From Chalara sp. BL73 (Eukaryota > Ascomycota > Leotiomycetes > Helotiales), in contig CAKJVC010000012.1 in the NCBI GenBank assembly GCA_918026815.1, positions 930,001 through 994,000 on the forward strand: a stretch of DNA of 64,000 bases, written 5' to 3'. The notes beneath the pieces are model-generated. The model saw nothing but the letters and a program-made list of their open reading frames with translations, made no database searches and was not told where the DNA came from. Position 1 is the stretch's first letter. Each line of letters starts with the position of its first letter. The translations under genes and the position numbers were made by a program. Of the stretch, positions 25,633 through 37,185 are shown one piece after another.

Positions 25633-27543
25633 ATGGCTGGAGGTCTACCAGAACCACGGGTTTCCAGGAGCCACCAGAACACACAGCTGAGGTATGAACA
25701 AGCTTGATGCGCGCCCATAATCTTTGCTGACGTCTTCGCAAGTTATGAACTGCCAAACCGGATCTATACGGCAAAGGCCTACCCTCTACAGTCACCGAAT
25801 GGCTCTTCTATTATCCTTTATGGGCATGAAAATGGAGTGAGGATTGTTTGGCGTGGAGGTAGGTCCTTCAGGCCTGCGACATATGCCGAGGCTGCGAAGA
25901 AGACAAATGGTGCCGACACTAATATAATATCTCTCGATGACGACGATGACTCTCCGATGACGACGGCTTTCGTTGACAAACCAGAGTTTGCAGAGGATGA
26001 AGAGGAGCATGATCCATCACGGCCATACCCAAACATCCTTCAGACTCTCGACCTGTATTTTGGGGCAGATGTTCAAAGCATTGCTCTTCTTCCAACGTCA
26101 ATATTGAAGGCAGATCAGGGGCCAAAATCTAGCCTACAACATATCAAGCAGAACATCGTTTTCACCGCTGCCTGCGGTGACAATGTTGTTCGGCTGGTCA
26201 CTCTACCACTTACGCCGCCCTCTCCAGCAAGCAAATCACGTCCAGCTTTAGGATATAATTTTACGCAGGCAAATGCTGGGAATGGCTTCTGGGGTGAGAC
26301 GATTGTGCTATTGAGCGGGCATCAGAAGTCATTGGACGCCGTGTCAATGACTGTGGAATATACGGACAAATCTGAGAATGCCAAGTCAGCTGAAATTATT
26401 GTAGCTTCACATTCGCGAGAAGTCACAGGTCGACTACTTTTCTACCGAGTATCATTATCCTCACCACCATCGCATGTTGAGCCATTTCAAACCATTCTTT
26501 TATTCTCGCCTGCAAGAACCATTTCCTTCAACCCTGCGCTCCCGAAGGAAGCGCGCTCGACTCATCTCTTAGTGGCAGACTCTACGGGCGTGTGTCGAAT
26601 ATATGACTACAAGCGTCTAGTCAATGCTCCAACCAACGACGAAGACTCTAACAGTCATGTCTCAGAGCAAGGAACTTGGCTATTATCTCTATATCCAGGA
26701 TTTCAGAGCGGCAAGACTGAAAATTATAGAGGTGTACATGCCGGTATGGGACGAAAAGCTATTCTTGATGCGAAATGGGTGTCCAATGGTAAAGCAATTC
26801 TGGTTTTACTCAATGACGGAGAATGGGGCGTGTGGGATATTGAAGGTGCTGGACCAGGGGCGTCACAAGGACTCTTGTCTGCGCAAAGTATCACAGGAGG
26901 CTCGCAATCATCATTCAGCTTGACGGGGTTTATCGAGGGAGCAACCAAGATTCGCGCTGCAGCACCACCACTACAAATCACATCGTCAAAATTCGCACCC
27001 ATGACTCCTAGCACTAGGAAGTCAGCAGATCTCTTCAGTGGCAATGCATCGAGCGCGCCGGTGCGAGGTCAACTATCCGTTATTGACGTATCTGCTTCAC
27101 TCACCTCCTCATCTGATGAGTCGATCGTCTTCTGGCTCGGCGAATCTTTCGCAGTCATTCCCAGTCTCTCAAAATACTGGACTGCGAACGTGCGCAAATC
27201 TGTGACTGGTGGTAACATCTTTAACGGTACTCCTGGCGGACGGATCATCAAGCTTGAGAGCATTGACCTACAAGGAGAACGCTGCTCAGGCATAGATCAG
27301 CTTCCCAAGACAAAAACCGCGCCAAATGGGTTGCCAACCGACATTATTATTTTAGGCGAGCACCGCTTCACAATATTATCAGCTGGAAAGCCAGCATCAC
27401 AATTTCAAACATCAACAAGAATCATACTATCAGAGAAGAGCAATAATAACTCCGAGGAGCTACTAGATGTCTCTGCAATAGACCAGGTACTCTCGCAAAT
27501 GGAGAACACAAACGGCTTCGAAGCGCGGAGGAAGCTCTTCTAA
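25633..27543 (+). CDS. Nuclear pore complex protein Nup37-like WD40 protein
   Basis: I read this as the Pezizomycotina Nup37, a beta-propeller subunit of the Nup107-160 (Nup84) outer-ring subcomplex that budding yeast lacks. Exon 1, 25633-25691, encodes MAGGLPEPRVSRSHQNTQL. A 51-nt intron follows, and exon 2 is 25743-27543, giving 619 aa. The junction restores LSYELPNRIYTAKAYPLQSP, continuing to ILYGHENGVRIVWRGGRSFR. Blade-like segments include IVFTAACGDNVVRLVTLPLT, VLLSGHQKSLDAVSMTVEY, IIVASHSREVTGRLLFYRVS, HLLVADSTGVCRIYDYKRL and AKWVSNGKAILVLLNDGEWG. The WD-type repeats are degenerate, as known for this protein. The call rests on remembered resemblance to fungal Nup37 N-terminal and GHENG/WRGGR segments. 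A different WD40 protein remains possible. Confidence 0.72.
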
Positions 27544-28533
27544 TGGGCATCCCCAAAAGAAAACAATGTACAAGATACCCCCCAACCTTCTCTTTTCCCA
27601 TCCTCTAAACCATCAAACAAGTAAGTATCGTACACATGAGATATATAGGATTTCCCTTCTCCGAGCAGGAATAAACAAATCGCTCGCACGGCCAGGTGGA
27701 GTACAAGGCGAGATCCATCCTTGAAACTCTGTATTCCATGCGAGACATTGAAGTCTCCGAGCCCCCTCAAAGGGGGCTGAGAGATACGAGCCGCTGTACC
27801 TGCGTCCGTTGCTAAAGCAAGAGACGTGTGGAGGCGCTTGTGGGCAGATACTACTGCTTCCTCGCCTCTGAGATTGCTAGATAGCCTAAGGCGTTTAGAG
27901 TCGTGGCAAGGTGGTGCATTAAATCTTGCTACATTTGTGCGCGGTACTGATATAGTGAAATGTATCAATGTTTGGTTTACAACACGTATTGGAACCAGTT
28001 GCAGTCTATAATCCTATGGATCCTACACATGTGTCCTTGCGGTGTACCAACCCACCCTCTATGCTGTATTCCAATCACGAAATTCTGTTGCGTCTCATCG
28101 ACTCCAATTTCTATCACATTTCCCCAAAAATAATTGCAGGATATGGTCAGAAAACACTTTGGATGATGAATTTTCCTCGTGGGCTCAGAAAAACCTGCAG
28201 GACTTCCATACATATACCTACACCTCCAGGCAGTGGAATCTATGCCAAGCTCGGTTAATATACATCAATAGGGGATGAAATGTGACTAAGTACAACATCA
28301 TGCCAAGGCTCCAGCTACAAACTTGCCTTTAGTGTGTCAAAATGAGTGTTCCCACAAAGGAGAAAGTTGATCATCATGTTTCGCCTCCAATATTTCACAA
28401 CCATGATCACAAGTCTAGTTTGGAAACACAAGCATGCTCCTAGTCTCATTCATTTGCCCCGCTGGAATCATGCACGCTATTTATACAATCAGAAGTGTCA
28501 TTCCCTCCAGCAATCCTTTCTTCACGGTCTCTC
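27544..28533. other. Convergent intergenic region
   Basis: This lies between the Nup37-like stop and the stop of the unknown minus-strand gene. A 142-codon minus-strand open frame at 27540-27968 lies antisense to the 3' end of Nup37 and has no family features, so I leave it uncalled. Confidence 0.4.
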
Positions 28534-29513
28534 TTAGCGGTGCGGCTTTAGGTCCCGAGTCTCTTCGACCTTCAAAAGGTTGTCATGTCCAGCTCCAACC
28601 ATATTCCTATACGCGTGTCCTTCTGGCGTGAAATAAACTTGCTGCGGGCTCAAGTCGATTGGCTCGTGAAACGATAAGTTGTTTTGATGGTAAATAGGCT
28701 GTTGGGGGGTAAGTGTATATATATTGTGAGGCTGAAGCAAACCAGGTATTGGACTGGGAATTGGAGGTGGCCGAACTGGAGTTGGCGGAGGGTCAGAACG
28801 GATCATGCCCGCCTCTCGGAGAGCAATATTACACTGCGCATCATATTAGTCTGAAATATACTGTATAATACAGTGGCTTATCTTACCCTTAAATAGGTCG
28901 TGCTTTCCCGCAGCGCTCGCACCACGTCGCCCCAGCCCGGCATGATTGATCCCTCGCCGACTTGGATATTAATAGTCAAATTATCAAGCAGGTTACCGTC
29001 GACCTCCGCTGTAGCCGTGACGTAATATTCCCAGTGGATATTCGTAGCCTCCTCCTTGGAAGGGCGACACGCGCCATCCCAGCCTTTCGGCACGCAGCGC
29101 GTCCAGATACGACAAGTAACATAAAACATGGCGCTCGCATCAAGAATGTGTGCCGCTTGATGCACATCGAAATACAGCAGGTGAAAAGGATACAGTTCTC
29201 CCAATGCGAGAATTGGCACGCCTCCAGGTGTGAAAGAGCGTTTCATAGGTCCCTCGATCTGGGGATCGAAGAGCTCGACCTTGAAGTGTTGGGCTGCCCG
29301 GGAGGTTTCGTATGGGCCGCTGGTATGGGGATCGAGGGACCGAATGAAGTGGTGAAAGCGCACCCACGGCGGCATTTCCAACCTTTTTGTGGGAGCTTGG
29401 ACGTCGAGGAAGCGCTGATATGATGTCGGGATCTTGATGCCGATGGCGGCTATTAACTGGATGGCTTGTTGCTTCTTTGTGATCTCGTCGAGATGGGTTG
29501 TTTGCGGACTCAT
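28534..29513 (-). CDS. Unknown two-exon protein, proline-rich C-terminus
   Basis: I do not recognise this protein. Exon 1 is 29513-28887 and exon 2 is 28833-28534, with a 53-nt intron (GTAAGA donor, ACTAAT branch-like site, GCAG acceptor) in phase 0. The product is 308 aa. The open frame above ATG 29513 begins only with GTG, so I take MSPQTTHLDEITKKQQ as the start. Residues about 45-205 look like a compact mixed alpha/beta domain with many aromatics (WVRFHHFIRSLDP, LGELYPFHLLYFDVHQAAHI, MFYVTCRIWTRCVPKGWDG, HWEYYVTATAEVDG). The tail is Pro/Gln-rich (PPPTPVRPPPIPSPIPGLL). No signal peptide or membrane helix is seen. Intact frame, clean splice sites and sensible composition argue for a real gene. 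Function is unknown. Confidence 0.65.
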
Positions 29514-31668
29514 ATTGATTTTGAATAGCCGTAGATTAGATTGCAGTTGCACAAAGCCTTACACACCGTAAGTATCCTTTGATTGTCCAAATATAATTGT
29601 TGTTTCAACGAGAGAGAAGACCATTCGTAGGATGTTGCGCATTTATGCGTTGCAAGAGTGCAGAGGTAACTGAATCACGGCTTTAAAGCGCCACTCTGAA
29701 GATAAATAAAACGTAAAGGTGAAAGTTTTTACTTGAATAGTCAACAATAGTACTGTTAAGGACCATGTATGTCACGTGGTCTCTCATGTGATCTATGTAT
29801 AGAATAGGTTTGGTCTCAGCCTACAATGTGTATATAATACTCGTTTTCGTCTCTCTTAGATGAATGGAGATTCCTCACTTCAATAAGTACTTCGCCACCT
29901 GGATGCCCATACATTGAATATGGTTTTCCTGTATTCTCTTGTTTACTTAGGAGGATAGTTATAGGTGAACACTGTATCTGTTAATAATTAAGAAGTTCGT
30001 CTTTCGGTCCTTAACATGTTCAACCAGCCTGACAGCTCCTAGCGCCTTTGAATACTGAAAACCTAGCCCGAGACTACAAGACCAATGTTGGTTCGAGCTC
30101 TCCTGCACTGCAACAGAGGAAGATCGCCAGAATAAGTGTAATAATGTGGAAGGAAAGCTCTGTACAGATGTCTCTCGCATTGTCCAAAAAGGTATAAAAT
30201 AGCAACCGCTAATCGTTTGCCTATATATTGGATGGCTTTCTTGTTTCTTGAGTTAGATTTCAAGGAATGATTCTAGAACACGTAATTAGATATCCACAGC
30301 ACGTCAATAATTGGTGATATTTACATAGTAGAGAATACCGGTTTCAAGTGACCACTGGGTTCCTTACATTTGAGCTAGGATACTTGTCGCCCGTCTTTGA
30401 ATTTCACTATATGTTGTTCATCCCAGTATCCGATAGCTAACTCGCAATAGACCCTAATCGAGCAGGAATTCCTAAATCTGAGTTAGACCTTGTGCTAACA
30501 AGTTCACGAGCCCAGTTTTTATCAAAGAGCGAAACATCAAAGAAGCTGTCAATCAGTAGTCGTATTTCCAATTTTGTTCACTATCCCACCTGGCCCTACA
30601 AATCGCGATGCCTTATTTGGGGTTGAAGCAATAATTATGTCGGAAAATAGCCCCAAAGCTGGTTTATGGAAAGCTGAATATATATTTTTATCCTATAGCC
30701 ACTCATTGTACGTGAAGGCTGTGTGCAAAGTTGACTATATTTCAGTCGACCATCTACACCTATATACTGCCACGCTTAAATACCGCGATGTACTCAAGTG
30801 TCCGGCTCAGGCGCGGAACTGTGGTAGTACAACGTAAGCTGGCTTCAGCATATCGCAGGATCACCCTGAGCTTTATGAGGATGTTGAAATCGTGGGAAAT
30901 TTCCCCTTGGGAGCAGAAATCGCCAATAATGCTAATAGCCATTGTGGTGAAGAGCTTAATAATGACAGCCTGGAGAACCTCATTAACAAGGAGCAACGCG
31001 CACAACCTTGACAACAATCCTAGCTGTAATCTGAAGACGTGCTACCTCTCTATTCCCACGACCTGTTGAAATGCTTAGAAGGTAGAAACTCAGTCTACAG
31101 GAAGCTGAAAATATACAGTTGATGACTTAATAACAGCGTTAATAGTGTCCTCCATGATGGGATTACGCCTAGATTGGGAGGCTTCACCATTAGGTTCATA
31201 GAATGCTAAGTCCTATCACGATCTCCAAGAGATCTGAAAAGAGCGAAAGATAATAAGGAAGTTATTAATGACTCGCAAGATTTCAGAGTGAAAAAAGAGA
31301 GAAGGGGAAACTTCTAACAACTCTGCAATACTTGCAAACCCATGCCAAGATATATATATATATACGCTAGCAGCAGCCGCCGTATAACATCTGGCGGATC
31401 AACATTCAACATTAGGAGATGAATGTAATATAATCAGGAATTGGATTATAAATGCTGTTTCCAAAAGATGATTTGAAAGGACAGGGTACACTGTCGAAAG
31501 TTGGAAATGGCGTACAATGATGAATAGCCGCAGTGGAGTGGGAGACATAGCATGGAGCGAATACAAATACTTGCCTCGAGTACGACCAAACTACAAACAG
31601 TCAGCTCCGTGCCAAAGTCTAATCAAATAGCACCTGCCAATGCGGCTGCAACATTGTCATCAACCTAG
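29514..31668. other. AT-rich gene-poor stretch
   Basis: This is the upstream flank of the unknown gene, then sequence without a supportable gene. The plus-strand frame at 30731-31069 and minus-strand frame at 30760-31017 lack family motifs. A short TA run sits at 31351-31364. Confidence 0.4.
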
Positions 31669-31818
31669 CCACCAACGCCCGTGACGTTTACGACCAATAA
31701 GCCTGGGAAGTACTCTACAAGCAACAAAGTTGCGTTAGACATTGGAACTGGGCTGGGGCTGCCTGCCCTCTTAGTTGCTATTATAGGCGTATGGACAATG
31801 TGTGTCTCTTATATCTAG
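31669..31818 (+). pseudogene. Remnant of a membrane-spanning segment
   Basis: One frame reads PPTPVTFTTNKPGKYSTSNK and continues into a hydrophobic, Gly-rich helix (VALDIGTGLGLPALLVAIIG). Stops lie just before it and about ten codons after it. The Ser/Thr-rich linker followed by a Gly-patterned helix resembles the single transmembrane segment of several fungal uncharacterised surface proteins. I see no complete gene around it, so it is either an exon of something unrecognised or a relic. Confidence 0.28.
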
Positions 31819-32493
31819 TGGTTACCAAGCAATGTCGTTTCCCTATGTACTACAGCTACAAGGAGATAATAAACTTCGCTTCTTGAAATAGTTGTTTTGA
31901 AATGCTTGATCTTGGGAAAGTAGTTTTCCTAAACTGTATCTGAAGAAGGAATGGTCTATATATCAAAAAGCTAATTGCGTGGCTTCATTAGTGACACGAA
32001 CCAATCTACCCTACTAACACTACCGCCTCTCTTTTCTAAATGTTTGCAGATCGATGAGAATTTTGCCAGCGCTACCAAGTGATCTTTGTATAGAAATATC
32101 TAAGCCGCTACCACTACATTAGACCTTCCAGCAAGGTCGTTGTCATCGCCGCGGCGCGTCCTCCGTACGAGTCTCGTAGTAAGGTAAGTAGCAGACTTTA
32201 AAAGTACTAAAAGACTTTGTGATATGTGAAGGAACGATATATAGCCAATCTACATCTAAGGTTCCAGAACTGCGTGCGTGACACACATCAAGAATTTAGC
32301 CCAATTGATTGCGGAATCGCATATCTCTCATTTTTTATTATCTCCTAGTCCTAGTCTAATCATCACTAGGCCCAAATCTCCAAGACCAAGGACTTGGGTC
32401 CGCTGCCACCAGTGGCCTCACCAACTCCTTTTTCCTTAGTGTAAGCTTCACTGTAGGAGTGGGTGGATATTTCCCTGGGTTGGTGACGAGCCT
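31819..32493. other. Intergenic, nothing recognised
   Basis: This is AT-leaning sequence with no open frame of note. It is the 3' flank of the F-box-like pseudogene. Confidence 0.4.
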
Positions 32494-33648
32494 CTACTTC
32501 TCTGCCTCCTCTTCGCGTAAGATTTCCCCGCCCCGTTCCTTAATTAACTCCAGCTTTGCAATTATTTGCTCCCTGTGACTCTCTGCATGCCATAATACCT
32601 CAATTTGTCTAACTCCATGCCCCATATTGTAGTCCACACGCCAATATTCTATCGGGTTGGGCAAATCCATTGAAAAGTAGCTTAGTTCTACCTCCTCGTT
32701 ATTATCCATAACGATAGTACCTGGAATTGAATTGAAGCCGAGCTGAAAATTGATCCTTACCTTCTAGTCAGGTTTGGTTTCACGTTGCCCCAATAGCGAA
32801 AAAAATCGGTTCGATCGCAGGGTTAATATTCTCAACTTCACCTTCAGGCTGAATCCCCGACAGTAAGAAAGCGGCATTCCGCGGCCAAATCTCATTATTT
32901 CGAAATTTTTGATTAGAGCTCGGGATCCATCGCTGTATTGCCAGGATGTTGAAGACCCGCGAACCGTAGCGTCCAGTTTCGTAAGGTAACTTCGGTTTCG
33001 TTCTCCAATAGCTCCAAGCCATAAAACTATCGGGATACAGTCATGTGGTCCAACAAAAGAGAATATGTTCTGACTGTAAAATGTACTGGCAGTTTCGGCA
33101 GAAATAGTGCGATTGCATTGAAATAGAGCTAATGCAAGGTTCTGAACACTACATTTCGTCGCTCCATAATTTATCTGGTTCTGCAAAACAAGTCGAGGAT
33201 TGTCATCGGACTCAGGTTTGCTTTCATTTTCTGCCCGCTGCGAATAATTTTGCAAGAGTGTACAACAATAGCCGAAGAGAAAACGAGAGCATATGTATAA
33301 ATTTCATCACGGATCTCTCGTGTCAGGATCTAGAAGCTCGTTGTGAACATGTCTGTAAATGGCTACTTAAAGTAAGATAGGATTGATATATTATCATACA
33401 TACCGCAGGTAGCTCTTACTGGTTGTTGAAAAGGGGTGTAGAGGATTGTACAAAGATGTTGCTGAGATCCTGCTTGGGTTCCCGCTTACGGAGGGTAAAA
33501 TGAGTAGTTGATATCTTTTTAAGCGCTGATCTTGTAAAATATTCTCGATGGGCTCGGTTAAGTTTGTTGATTTATTTTTATTGTGAGGCATAGAACTAAA
33601 GCTAAGCTCCCCGTTGGTCCAGCAGTCTTGAATCAAATCCAACGACAT
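32494..33648 (-). pseudogene. F-box-like (2EXR-type) hypothetical protein, decayed
   Basis: Segments of one fungal family are in order but need several frames. MSLDLIQDCWTNGELSF and QRLKRYQLLILPS open it (33648 down). ILTREIRDEIYTYALVFSSA (about 33330-33270) is the typical 'LPxEIRxxIYxYAL' start of an F-box-like domain, one frame away from what follows. LALALFQCNRTISAETASTF and YSQNIFSFVGPHDCIPIVLW (about 33150-33020) are the usual middle. The reading then hits TAG at about 32763 immediately before a good donor (AAG|GTAAGG); a G-to-A change in a Trp codon would explain this stop. After the intron (acceptor near 32718) the last exon, MDNNEEVELSYFSMDLPNPI, reads through to the natural end at 32494. 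At least two frameshifts and one stop indicate a pseudogene. Confidence 0.6.
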
Positions 33649-34484
33649 GTTGATTGTTGTATTCGTTAATCACCTGTTTAACCCCTGATATACTTCCGAT
33701 AAGACTTGCCTCATCCTGCTATAGTACCAGTGCAAAATCCTTGCGACCCAGGGGTCAATAAATGGATCGTGCCTCGGAGAATTTAAGAATATAGAAACGT
33801 CGGATTTAGGGTAGCGAGCGATTGTGGTCAACTTCAAGAAATTCTACTTTTGGGGGCAACAAGTAAAGTGGACGGACTGCTGGCTAGAGAACCCTTTTTA
33901 TGAGATAGACTCATGAACCTTATCGTCAACTAGTTGTTGTTCTGGCAACCGCGTTTCACTTTTGCAAAAGAAAAGAAGCTTAAGTATAGATATGGGACAC
34001 TAAATTGCAAGCCAATAAACCCCAAAATGGCAAAGATGGCTGCCGATATCATCTTACAATTAAACAATTCTTAACACTATACTCGCAGGAATTGTCAACT
34101 AGAGGAGGCCAAATTGTTAGTTTTCTTGTTAGTATTCTTGTTGGAAGTTATTTTTGGAGCAGGAGGGCAACAGCCTGTTACTTAACTCGATTTCATAGGA
34201 TGTGCATCTGGAAATAATAACCCTTAAAGACCGTAGGATAGGAACTACCAACAAAGTATTAGTATCGAAATACCACAGTCTGGCTGAATAGAAGTGCATT
34301 TAGAGAATGAGTACAGTGATAAGTCTATAAATTAAATAGACCTGCCGCTGAGGTTTAAAGCATCCAGAACATCACCTTTATCTTCTATCATTACACTCAA
34401 ACTATTTCGGATCGCCTATTCCCTTAGAGTGCCTATTTGTTTATATTTTCGATTCTCCTCTAAGCATCGTATTCGAGCATTACC
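33649..34484. other. Intergenic, nothing recognised
   Basis: This is AT-leaning spacer with no supportable coding frame; one plus-strand frame at 34005-34217 has no family features. Confidence 0.4.
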
Positions 34485-35108
34485 ATGGCTCTTTCTTTCA
34501 ATCCTCTGGTCCAGTAATTAGTGTACAAACCCACCGTCAAGCTCACGCCCAGCAATGTCGTCTTTTCCTTCCCTACTTTCGATTCCATCAATAGTCACCG
34601 AACAGGTAACTACCAACCCCACCATAGCCCGACGCTAGTTTCGAGGGTGCCAGCAGCTCTCCGAATGAAAAATTGGCAGGATCAAACCTCCTACGGCTTC
34701 ATAGAAATGAAAAGTGTCAAAAATTAGATAAAAAAAGACATCGAGGGCTACGCGCAGCAAGGACATAACCAGATCACAGGAAACTTCAACAACGAAGTTG
34801 TTATAGTAAATGCAAAGTTCATTCCTGAGATTGAGGTCCTTGTCGGTTCCAAACCACGTGGAGAAAATGCTGCGAAAGTATTATTGAAAATTGACGTACA
34901 AAAGTCCCAGTTTAAAAGGCAGCTGAGGGGAGAAAGCATGTGGGTGGTGAGGTTCCTTTGGAGAAGCTACTGCATGCCGAAAATCATACTACTCTCCAAA
35001 GAGCAAGGAAGTATATCAAGAAGACGGGTCTTGAATCGATGTAACCTGAGACGAGGTTTCCTAAGGGAACGTGAAGGGCTTGTTGGGGCAAGTCGCCGCA
35101 GCCGATAA
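34485..35108 (+). pseudogene. Eroded unknown coding frame with two internal stops
   Basis: A single frame from ATG 34485 (MALSFNPLVQ) continues for about 207 codons to 35108, interrupted by only two stops: TAA near 34515 and TAG near 34725. Parts have a protein-like composition (VYKPTVKLTPSNVVFSFPTF, NFNNEVVIVNAKFIPEIEVL). The C-terminal part becomes Arg-rich and is less convincing. I do not recognise the family. Chance cannot be excluded, but the surrounding DNA is AT-rich and such length with two stops is unusual there. Confidence 0.3.
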
Positions 35109-36237
35109 GAATCCAAGACTGAAGCCACCGTGCAGAGCGGGCTTGAAATTAACTAAAAGTTGTATGAATATGTATGCGGTACTGAATATTGGTACCTCGG
35201 CTCCCACTGGCGACTTCTAGTACTCAAAATGCTCCCCGAACTTGATAGTTGCATAAAGCGCAGCGGCATTTTGGCGTTTTTAGTCATTTTATAGATTTCC
35301 AGCCTGCTTGAATTATATCTATATTTCATTATTATTTAGCTCCTTTCTTACTGTTCTCTTGGATATTGTAAAACTAATATAAAGTATATAGAGTATATAG
35401 AGTAGTGCGGCACGAATCAGCTTTGATTAATACAAAAACCGACTTTTACTTTTTTTTTACTACGTTTCGAACTTTTTACTTATGATTTTTGTACTTTTGG
35501 GTGACTCTTTACGTGCTGAGACCCAAAGTGTGAGATGACCAAGCCTATTGGCTATATTTGGCTTAGTCGTTCTTGGCACCAGGACACCTATTTTCATCAC
35601 TCTAGATAGTTGATTCTATTAGCTCTACAATCAATATCAAATGCCCTATTCTACAACCGATTTTGTGATAAGATCACCTACAGTCTATCCGTTTGACACA
35701 AAGCTTTTACCGAACTCGTATATTACTATTTAACACGTGATATATTGGCACCTGACAAAACAAAGCTACTTTCACAGCCTTTCGCGTATTATTACGGTTG
35801 AGTTTATAACTAATTATTCATTGCAAAGCATTTTGAACTGTTTTTAATACTGTTGAAGTAACTGTGTTTTTTAAATCCGGTGTTGCTTACAAATATACTT
35901 GTGAAAGGGCATTATAATCCCTGTGTCACGATTTTAGAGCCAATTTCCAGTATCCTTTCTCTTTGTATATGCTATATCTGCTATTGGAATTAGAGCTCTC
36001 GTTTAAAGAATGGTACTCTGTTATACGTACCGCTTCCATTTTTTTGATATTCTCATTTGTGTCAGCGTCCCGCTGGGGTAAAGACCGTGCGGCGTTGAGC
36101 TTCGTGGAGAGCGCATTATGCTCTTCTGCGGTAGGATTCCCCTTCTGCTCTCGCGCGCTGGGTTTATCTCGTTGTGTAAAATATGCTGTTAAGTAAGCTA
36201 CATTATTGTATATTAGCAACCGGCCTTAAATAGTAGT

Positions 36238-36264
36238 TGTTGTGCTAGCAGAGATAGCACAACA
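36238..36264. repeat. Perfect 10-bp inverted repeat with 7-nt loop
   Basis: TGTTGTGCTA at 36238-36247 is repeated in reverse complement, TAGCACAACA, at 36255-36264, separated by GCAGAGA. It sits in AT-rich DNA without a neighbouring gene. It could be a hairpin or the end of a degraded element, or may have arisen by chance. Confidence 0.5.
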
Positions 36265-37185
36265 CAAAGAACTGGCTAAAAGCGGTATTGCAGAAAAATA
36301 GATAAATAATAAAGCGAAAAATTAATCCAAAAAACAGCTATAATAATAAAAACAGCTCTTTATATCTAGCGGGCTTAAGTGTTTAAGCAAGAACATGGAA
36401 ACAGTTAAGTGATATTTTTGGGCCAGCGATAGCCCAGGGGTAGCCACACGTGATTCGCAGATTGGTGTTCAGACCCTATAAAACAGCATCCTAACCCTCC
36501 TGGTATCGTGTGTCAGAACTCGACTTTTAATGTAATGTAGTATCAGACATAAACATCTCAAATATCACGGTTCCACATGATGAAGTCGATTCTACCAAAG
36601 CCTGACTGTTTCGAGTCATTGTCGTCCAATTCATCCGGTGAACGTTCTAATGTATGGTGCTGTTGGAATTTTCCATTGTGCAGATCAGATTCGGATTTCA
36701 GCAGCTTCAGCAGTGGCTAAAATTTGGGTTTCATCACAAGCCATGCACAATCTCGACAATTTACGCCTCAAAATTCAAGATTGCGGGGCACTTAAATTGG
36801 GAGTTAATCCTGGTGGAAGGGATTTTTGAAGAGTTGTCAACATCATTATTACCAAACAATATGCTGGTAGAGAGACCGACGCGATATCCCTAGAGCATGG
36901 TATTTCCCTATCGCAATGTTGTTCTGGTCGTGTGTGCATAAATACATCCTCTAACACTGCTGTGTGTTGCTATTGTTTGAAGTACATCAGCCACCCCTGG
37001 ACGGCTGTATTGATCCGTGGGGAGGAGCGCCTTGGAGAGTTTGAATTCGGTGTTCCGAGTAGATCTAAACCCACGTGCTAGCTTGGCTTAAGTAGGGGGG
37101 GGGAAGTTAGAATGACGACAGAACCCTGCCTTTGAAGGAGGGGGTGTTTATTTTATTGCTATCCTGGCCTGTCCTGACCTATAGA

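Noticed and set aside
27540..27968. 142-codon minus-strand frame next to Nup37
   Set aside because: It is antisense to the 3' flank, with no family features or splice partner.
30731..31069. Plus-strand frame with a faint LINE reverse-transcriptase-like phrase (QRKLASAYRRIT)
   Set aside because: The match is a few residues only. No RT catalytic motif (YxDD) or other retroelement part is nearby.
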